A stretch of 64,000 nt of DNA from an uncultured Pelagibacteraceae bacterium (GTDB lineage Bacteria; Pseudomonadota; Alphaproteobacteria; Pelagibacterales; Pelagibacteraceae): assembly GCA_902628635.1 (NCBI GenBank), contig CACONQ010000003.1:62001-126000 (forward strand), read 5' to 3'. The notes under the pieces were generated by a model, which was not told where the DNA came from, did not search any database, and was given only the letters and a program-made list of their open reading frames with translations. The position numbers and the translations under genes were made by a program. Below are positions 60,401 to 64,000 of the stretch, in pieces; positions within the stretch are counted from its first letter, which is position 1; every line of letters begins with the position of its first letter.

Positions 60401-61532
60401 TTAAAACTTTATATATTTCAGTAATTGCATCATTCTTATTATTATTTTTATCGTTAAACAAAGTTTGTAATAAATATGGACCTTTGTTTATTGAATTTGT
60501 TGAAGAAATTAATATGGAACTAATATTATTTTCTAGAATTTTTTTAATTATTGTTTCATTTAGTTCTGTTCCAATTTTAAAAGTTTCCTCACCACAGACA
60601 ATATCTTTGTGAAGAAATTTTCCATATAAGGATTGGTCAGAAACAAAAATTTCTTTTAAACCACCATCATATAGTTTTTTGGCATTCAAAAAGTTTGTTT
60701 TTTCCCCTGCTTTAATTACAGTTTTTCCTGATTTAGCGTCAATTATTTCCTCTGAAAAATTTTTAGATTTATAATTTTCTGGATTAAATTTTGTTTTCCA
60801 TTTTTTAATTTTGATATCGTAATTATAATTTTCTTTATCAAAAAACTCATTCACGATATCATCTTTTGAATATCCTAAAGCTAGTAGTAGAGTTGATACA
60901 TATATCTTCTTTTTTCTGTCTATTCTAAAATAAAGCAAATCTTTCACATCATATTCAAAGTCAATCCATGACCCTCTGTTTGGGATTACTCTGCAATTAA
61001 ATAAAAGTTTACCACTTGCGTGGGATTTTCCCTTATCATGATCGAAAAATACACCGGGACTTCTATGCATCTGATTTACAACTACTCTTTGAACACCATT
61101 AGTTATAAATGTTCCACTGTTTGTCATCATAGGAACTTCCCCCATGTAAACTTCCTGTTCTTTAGCAGATAAGATTTCTTTAGTGTTGTTTTCTTGATCA
61201 ATGTCGTAAACAACTAATCTTAAAGTACATTTAAGTGAGGAAGAATAAGTGAGACCTCGTTGTATACATTCCTCTACATCAAATTTTGGTTTCTCTAGTC
61301 TATATGAAACATATTCTAATGTTGCTTTATCATTTAAATCTTCAATTGGAAAAATACTTTTAAAAACCCTGTCAAATCCTTTAACTAAATTTTGATCAAC
61401 AATTTCTTTAAATTCAGTTAATTCTTTATATGAATTTTTTTGAACCTCTATAAGGTTTGGAATTGATAAACCTTCTTTAAGTTTACCAAAATTTTTTCTA
61501 ATATTTTTTTTCTCAGTAAAAGATAACAACAT
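57450..61532 (-). CDS. rpoB: RNA polymerase beta subunit
   Basis: The 1360-residue beta subunit has the usual blocks: [22 protein letters not shown], the rifampicin pocket around [21 protein letters not shown], and [18 protein letters not shown]. The [14 protein letters not shown] block and [21 protein letters not shown] come near the C-terminus. The pocket appears wild-type by eye ([14 protein letters not shown]). It begins after a 53-base gap downstream of rplL that holds a hairpin. Confidence 0.99.
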   Translation of the reverse strand: MLLSFTEKKNIRKNFGKLKEGLSIPNLIEVQKNSYKELTEFKEIVDQNLVKGFDRVFKSIFPIEDLNDKATLEYVSYRLEKPKFDVEECIQRGLTYSSSLKCTLRLVVYDIDQENNTKEILSAKEQEVYMGEVPMMTNSGTFITNGVQRVVVNQMHRSPGVFFDHDKGKSHASGKLLFNCRVIPNRGSWIDFEYDVKDLLYFRIDRKKKIYVSTLLLALGYSKDDIVNEFFDKENYNYDIKIKKWKTKFNPENYKSKNFSEEIIDAKSGKTVIKAGEKTNFLNAKKLYDGGLKEIFVSDQSLYGKFLHKDIVCGEETFKIGTELNETIIKKILENNISSILISSTNSINKGPYLLQTLFNDKNNNKNDAITEIYKVLRPGEPPTIEIATQIFNNLFFSSDRYDLSDVGRVKMNSRLNLNCSDKITILRNDDIIAIIKKMLDLRDGKDEVDDIDHLANRRVRSVGELVENQARIGVYRMERAIKEKMTTLDVESAMPQDLINAKPLTVSLKDFFATSQLSQFMDQTNPLSEITHKRRVSALGPGGLTRERAGFEVRDVHPTHYGRICPIETPEGPNIGLINSLSTYSKINKYGFIESPYKKVRNGVVEEKIEYLSAMEEGKFTIAQANSKIDKNGKFTESLVSCRQNLNFILSKPENIDYIDVSPKQLVSVAASLIPFLENDDANRALMGSNMMRQAVPLLKPESPLVGTGIESDVALDSGVTIVAKRDGIVDKIDGKRIVIKATGETDFTKSSVDIYNLQKFKRSNQNTCINQKPLVRVGDKVKSGDIIADGPSTKLGELALGKNVTVAFMPWQGYNFEDSILISERCVTDDVFTSVHIEEYEVMARDTKLGEEDITRDIPNVNEEALKNLDESGIVYIGAEVKPGDILVGKVTPKGDTASGPEEKLLRSIFGEKAIDVTDTSLKMPSGSGGIVVDVRVFNRHGIDKDERSITIERSEIDSVQQDRIVEEEILERSIKQRALQIVEGQVLNKKIKDVDQGSKINADNIDKITITDLFKINIGDQKKDDSLNQLKDQFNKAKQDIQERFEDKVLKIRQGDELLPSVMKMVKVFVAIKRRLRPGDKMSGRHGNKGVVSKIVPLEDMPYRKNGKPVDIVLNPLGVPSRMNVGQILETHLGWACTELGEKVKNLINDNQKKAEKNEKISNFLKSVYGKDTFEDSLDKLNKVEFKDLCENLQNGVPISTPVFDGAKEIDVTKMLELADLPNSGQTELWDGRTGEKFDREVTVGTIYMLKLHHLVEDKIHARSTGPYSLVTQQPLGGKAQLGGQRFGEMEVWALEAYGASYTLQEILTVKSDDVAGRVKVYETIVKGEENFESGIPESFNVLVKEIKALALNVELN

Positions 61533-61543
61533 CTACAATTATC

Positions 61544-61565
61544 GCTAGTTAAATTAATAACTAGC
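61544..61565 (-). promoter_or_regulatory. Hairpin in the rplL-rpoB spacer
   Basis: GCTAGTTA (61544-61551) and TAACTAGC (61558-61565) form a perfect eight-pair stem with a six-base loop. It is the only structured element in the 53-base spacer. No T-run follows in the transcript, so it does not look like a simple terminator. It may be an attenuator or an RNase III site as in E. coli, or it may overlap a promoter (TTGCTA, 18 bases, GATAAT). Confidence 0.5.
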
Positions 61566-61585
61566 AATTTAATTTTTTAATTTAT

Positions 61586-61957
61586 TTACTTAAGTTCTAC
61601 TTTTGCTCCAGCAGCTTCTAGTTTAGCTTTAATTTCTTCAGCTTCTTTTTTATTAACACCAGATTTTACTTCTTTTGGAGCGCCTTCGACTAAATCTTTA
61701 GCCTCTTTTAATCCTAAAGAAGTAACTGCACGTATTTCTTTAATAACATTAATTTTTTTGTCTCCTGCTGAAGATAACATTACCGTAAACTCACTTTTTT
61801 CCTCAGCTGGTGCAGCACCACCAGCAGCAACAGGTGCAGCAGCTACAGCAGCAGCTGCAGAAACTCCCCATTTCTCTTCTAATTGTTTCGATAGTTCAGC
61901 CGCTTCAACTACGGTCAAACTCGATAAATCTTCTATAATTTTATTTAGGTCAGCCAT
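61586..61957 (-). CDS. rplL: Large ribosomal subunit protein L7/L12
   Basis: The stalk protein recruits translation GTPases. The 123-residue protein has the N-terminal dimer domain ([20 protein letters not shown]), an Ala-rich hinge at about residues 34-52, and the C-terminal [20 protein letters not shown] block. It lies 15 bases after rplJ. Confidence 0.99.
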   Translation of the reverse strand: MADLNKIIEDLSSLTVVEAAELSKQLEEKWGVSAAAAVAAAPVAAGGAAPAEEKSEFTVMLSSAGDKKINVIKEIRAVTSLGLKEAKDLVEGAPKEVKSGVNKKEAEEIKAKLEAAGAKVELK

Positions 61958-61972
61958 AAATTTTATCCAAGG

Positions 61973-62482
61973 TTATTTTTTTGATTTTTCGAGCGCTAAA
62001 ATAGCGATTTTTGAGCCTGGTGCAAGTAAAATACTTGCGATTTTTTGGGCTGGAGACCTCAATATTCCCACTATTTTTGCTCTTGCCTCATCTAAAGTGG
62101 GTAAGGTTGCAACATTCTGAACTCCCGCAACATCCAAAATATCAGTTCCCATGATTCCACCAAGAATTTTTAAATTTTCGTTCTCTTTTGAGAATTTTGT
62201 AAGTATTTTTGCAGAAGTTATAGCATCTTTAGATAATGCAACTGCTGTTGGTCCTTTAAATAACTCAGATAAATCTTTACACTTAGTTTTTTCAAGAGCT
62301 AATTTCGTAATTCTATTTTTTGTTATTTTAAATTGGATACCATGTTCTCTCATTTTACCTCTTAGGTCGTCTAACTGACTCATAGTTAAACCTTGATAAT
62401 GAGTTACTATAACAGCCTCTGAATTATCAAATTGACTGGTCATATCTTTTATATATTCTTGTTTTTTTTCTTTATTCATCAT
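61973..62482 (-). CDS. rplJ: Large ribosomal subunit protein L10
   Basis: L10 anchors the L7/L12 stalk. The 169-residue protein has the start KKQEYIKDMTSQFDNSEAVI, YQGLTMSQLDDLRGKMRE and TKNRITKLAL. It begins 2 bases after the rplA stop, so the long L10-binding leader of E. coli is absent. Two ATG codons stand in tandem at the start. Confidence 0.98.
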   Translation of the reverse strand: MMNKEKKQEYIKDMTSQFDNSEAVIVTHYQGLTMSQLDDLRGKMREHGIQFKITKNRITKLALEKTKCKDLSELFKGPTAVALSKDAITSAKILTKFSKENENLKILGGIMGTDILDVAGVQNVATLPTLDEARAKIVGILRSPAQKIASILLAPGSKIAILALEKSKK

Positions 62483-62484
62483 AA

Positions 62485-63174
62485 CTAAAAACTCTTCTCT
62501 AGTTTTAATTTATATGAAACACCCATTGTTGATGTAATAAACACTTGTTTTATTAAATCACCTTTGACATTTAAATTAGATTTTTCTTTTTCTAGAGTAT
62601 CGATTACAGCTTTGAAATTTTTAATTAGATTTTCATCCGAAAAGGATTTCTTGCCAATAGATACTCCTATATTACCATCTTTATCATTTCTTATTTCAGC
62701 TTGGCCGGACTTAGCATCTTTAATAGCTTTAGAAACATCCTCTGTTACAGTACCTAATTTTGGATTGGGCATTAAGCCTTTAGGCCCTAAAATTTTTCCT
62801 AGTTTTGAAAGTTTAATCATCATTGATGGTGTACAAATTAATTTTTCAAAATTTAAATCTCCAGCTTTTATAGTTTCAATTAAATCATCTCCACCTACTA
62901 AATCAGCACCAGAATCTTTTGCTGTTTTAATTTTAGCCTCTTCACATACTACCGCAATTTTGGTTTTTTTTCCTGTTCCACCTGGCATATTTACAAATGT
63001 TCTCAAATTTATTTCATTTTTCTTTTGTTTATTATTTATTAAAAAGCTTAAATCTATTCCTTCATCAAACTTTGTTGTGCAATTTTTTTTGATTTCTGAC
63101 AAGAGCTTTTCAATATTCTCAGGCTTTAATTTGTTTGTATCTTTCGGTAATTTTTTAAATCTTTTTGAAGACAT
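62485..63174 (-). CDS. rplA: Large ribosomal subunit protein L1
   Basis: This 229-residue L1 forms the mobile stalk that releases E-site tRNA. Segments seen are TFVNMPGGTGKKTKIAVVCE, GDDLIETIKAGDLNFEKLI and LGPKGLMPNPKLGTVTEDV. It overlaps rplK by 1 base. Confidence 0.99.
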   Translation of the reverse strand: MSSKRFKKLPKDTNKLKPENIEKLLSEIKKNCTTKFDEGIDLSFLINNKQKKNEINLRTFVNMPGGTGKKTKIAVVCEEAKIKTAKDSGADLVGGDDLIETIKAGDLNFEKLICTPSMMIKLSKLGKILGPKGLMPNPKLGTVTEDVSKAIKDAKSGQAEIRNDKDGNIGVSIGKKSFSDENLIKNFKAVIDTLEKEKSNLNVKGDLIKQVFITSTMGVSYKLKLEKSF

Positions 63175-63602
63175 TATTCTTTAACCTCTATTCCCATAGA
63201 TCTAGCTGATCCCATTATAATTTTTGTAGCCTCATTAACGTCATGAGCATTTAAATCTTTCATCTTTTTTTTTGCAATCTCCTCTGCTTGTTTTTTTGTT
63301 ATTGATGCAACAATGTTTCGGCCTGGCTCTTGAGAACCACCCTTTATTTTTGCAGCCTCTTTTATGAAATGAGAAGCTGGTGGTGTTTTAATTATAAAAT
63401 CGAATTTTTTATCTTTATAAACAGTGATAACAACAGGTACTGGTTTACCCATAAATTCTTTTGTCTTTTCGTTAAAAGCTTTACAAAATTCCATTATATT
63501 AATTCCTCTTTGTCCCAATGCTGGTCCAACAGGTGGTGCGGGGTTTGCTTGACCCCCTTTAATTTGTAATTTTACATATCCACTAATTTCTTTTTTTGCC
63601 AT
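63174..63602 (-). CDS. rplK: Large ribosomal subunit protein L11
   Basis: The 142-residue L11 starts [20 protein letters not shown] with [19 protein letters not shown] and ends with the RNA-binding [20 protein letters not shown]. It overlaps the nusG stop and rplA by 1 base each. Confidence 0.99.
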   Translation of the reverse strand: MAKKEISGYVKLQIKGGQANPAPPVGPALGQRGINIMEFCKAFNEKTKEFMGKPVPVVITVYKDKKFDFIIKTPPASHFIKEAAKIKGGSQEPGRNIVASITKKQAEEIAKKKMKDLNAHDVNEATKIIMGSARSMGIEVKE

Positions 63603-64000
63603 TAACTTACCTTTTCTACTTGATTATATTCTAACTCAACTGGCGTTGGTCGACCAAAAATAAGTACAGAAACTTTCAATCTAGATTTTTCTTCATCTAT
63701 ATCCTCGACCATTCCATTAAAAGATGCAAATGGTCCATCTATAACCTGTACTTTTTCACCTACAGAATATTCAATACCACTCTGACCTTGGGTTACACCA
63801 TCTTTGATTTGTCCTAATATTTTTTCAATTTCCTTCTCAGAAACTGGTGAGGGCATTCCTTTTGATCCTAAAAAGCCACTAACTTTTTTTATTCCTTTGA
63901 TCATATGGTAAATATTATTATCCATTTCACTTTTAATTAATACATATCCTGGAAAAAACTTTTTTTTTCTTTGTACACGCTTTCCTCTTTTTACCTCAGT
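63602..64000 (-). CDS. nusG: NusG, transcription termination/antitermination factor (5' end beyond window)
   Basis: The frame continues without a stop to the window edge, giving 132 codons of the C-terminal part. It begins [20 protein letters not shown], the end of the NGN domain. Then come [15 protein letters not shown] and a KOW domain ([21 protein letters not shown]). NusG binds RNA polymerase and links it to Rho or S10. The true start lies off the window; an internal ATG at 63925 is not the start. secE is expected just upstream. Confidence 0.98.
   Translation of the reverse strand, partial: TEVKRGKRVQRKKKFFPGYVLIKSEMDNNIYHMIKGIKKVSGFLGSKGMPSPVSEKEIEKILGQIKDGVTQGQSGIEYSVGEKVQVIDGPFASFNGMVEDIDEEKSRLKVSVLIFGRPTPVELEYNQVEKVS

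Noticed and set aside
61544-61565. Intrinsic terminator at the rplL-rpoB hairpin
   Set aside because: No T-run follows the stem on the minus-strand transcript, and rpoB must be expressed downstream.
62564-63184. 206-codon plus-strand open frame opposite rplA
   Set aside because: It is antisense to a clear L1 gene, shows no recognisable domain, and such long antisense frames are expected opposite AT-rich coding sequence.
1-64000. CRISPR arrays, insertion sequences, prophage or defence genes
   Set aside because: No regularly spaced repeats, transposase, integrase or phage-like proteins were seen; nearly every base belongs to a housekeeping gene.

Overview
This 64 kb window is a gene-dense, AT-rich (roughly 30% GC by eye) bacterial chromosome segment. 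Gene content, gene order and protein sequences point to an alphaproteobacterium of the SAR11 / Candidatus Pelagibacter type: very short spacers, heterotetrameric sarcosine oxidase, a streamlined dapA-smpB-folK-relA-pyrE-pdxJ-acpS-lepB-rnc-recO block, and Lys/Asn/Ile-rich proteins. The lineage is inferred from recognition; no search was run. I see no insertion sequence, prophage, CRISPR array, integrase, rRNA gene or replication origin. The longest stretch without a gene is about 156 bases (53126-53281), so there is no gene-free stretch over 300 bases to describe.

Layout. 1-2903 (minus): 5' end of ribD, then nrdR, glyA, rpiB and a 2OG-Fe(II)-type oxygenase-like gene. 2977-3966 (plus): hemB. 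3968-11312 (minus): dapA, smpB, folK, relA/spoT, pyrE, pdxJ, acpS, lepB, rnc, recO, nearly all touching or overlapping. 11355-13577 (plus): a soluble lytic transglycosylase, followed tail-to-tail by tRNA-Ser(GCU). 13735-18829 (plus): soxBDAG, which oxidises sarcosine to glycine and a folate-bound C1 unit. 18803-24944 (minus): MATE exporter, trhO, an O-methyltransferase, gatB-gatA-gatC. 24993-31350 (plus): ruvX, pyrB, a dihydroorotase-like pyrC', plsY, topA, ridA. 31351-33461 (minus): ugd and galU. 33494-34303 (plus): panC. 34306-35682 (minus): mgtE. 35744-36358 (plus): lipB. 36345-37253 (minus): an RluC/D-type pseudouridine synthase.

37265-64000 (minus) is one long ribosomal and transcription super-cluster. 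In transcription order it reads nusG (5'-truncated by the window edge), rplK, rplA, rplJ, rplL, rpoB, rpoC, rpsL, rpsG, fusA, the S10 and spc genes, secY, adk, rpsM, rpsK, rpoA, rplQ. Only three gaps in it exceed 50 bases: before rpoB, before rpsL and before rpsM. Each holds a candidate promoter or hairpin.

The genes are mostly housekeeping: nucleotide synthesis (pyrB, pyrC', pyrE, adk), C1/glycine metabolism (glyA, soxBDAG), cofactors (ribD, hemB, pdxJ, folK, panC, lipB, acpS), envelope (slt, galU, ugd, plsY, lepB) and translation. I did not find a clearly new system. The most interesting points are losses and compressions: a Rel protein lacking the region between TGS and ACT, a PyrC without its metal-binding histidines, expected neighbours missing from conserved blocks (rpoZ, era, dprA, tuf, rpmD), convergent genes with no terminator space, and a palindrome that could serve as the -35 region of two divergent promoters between tRNA-Ser and soxB.
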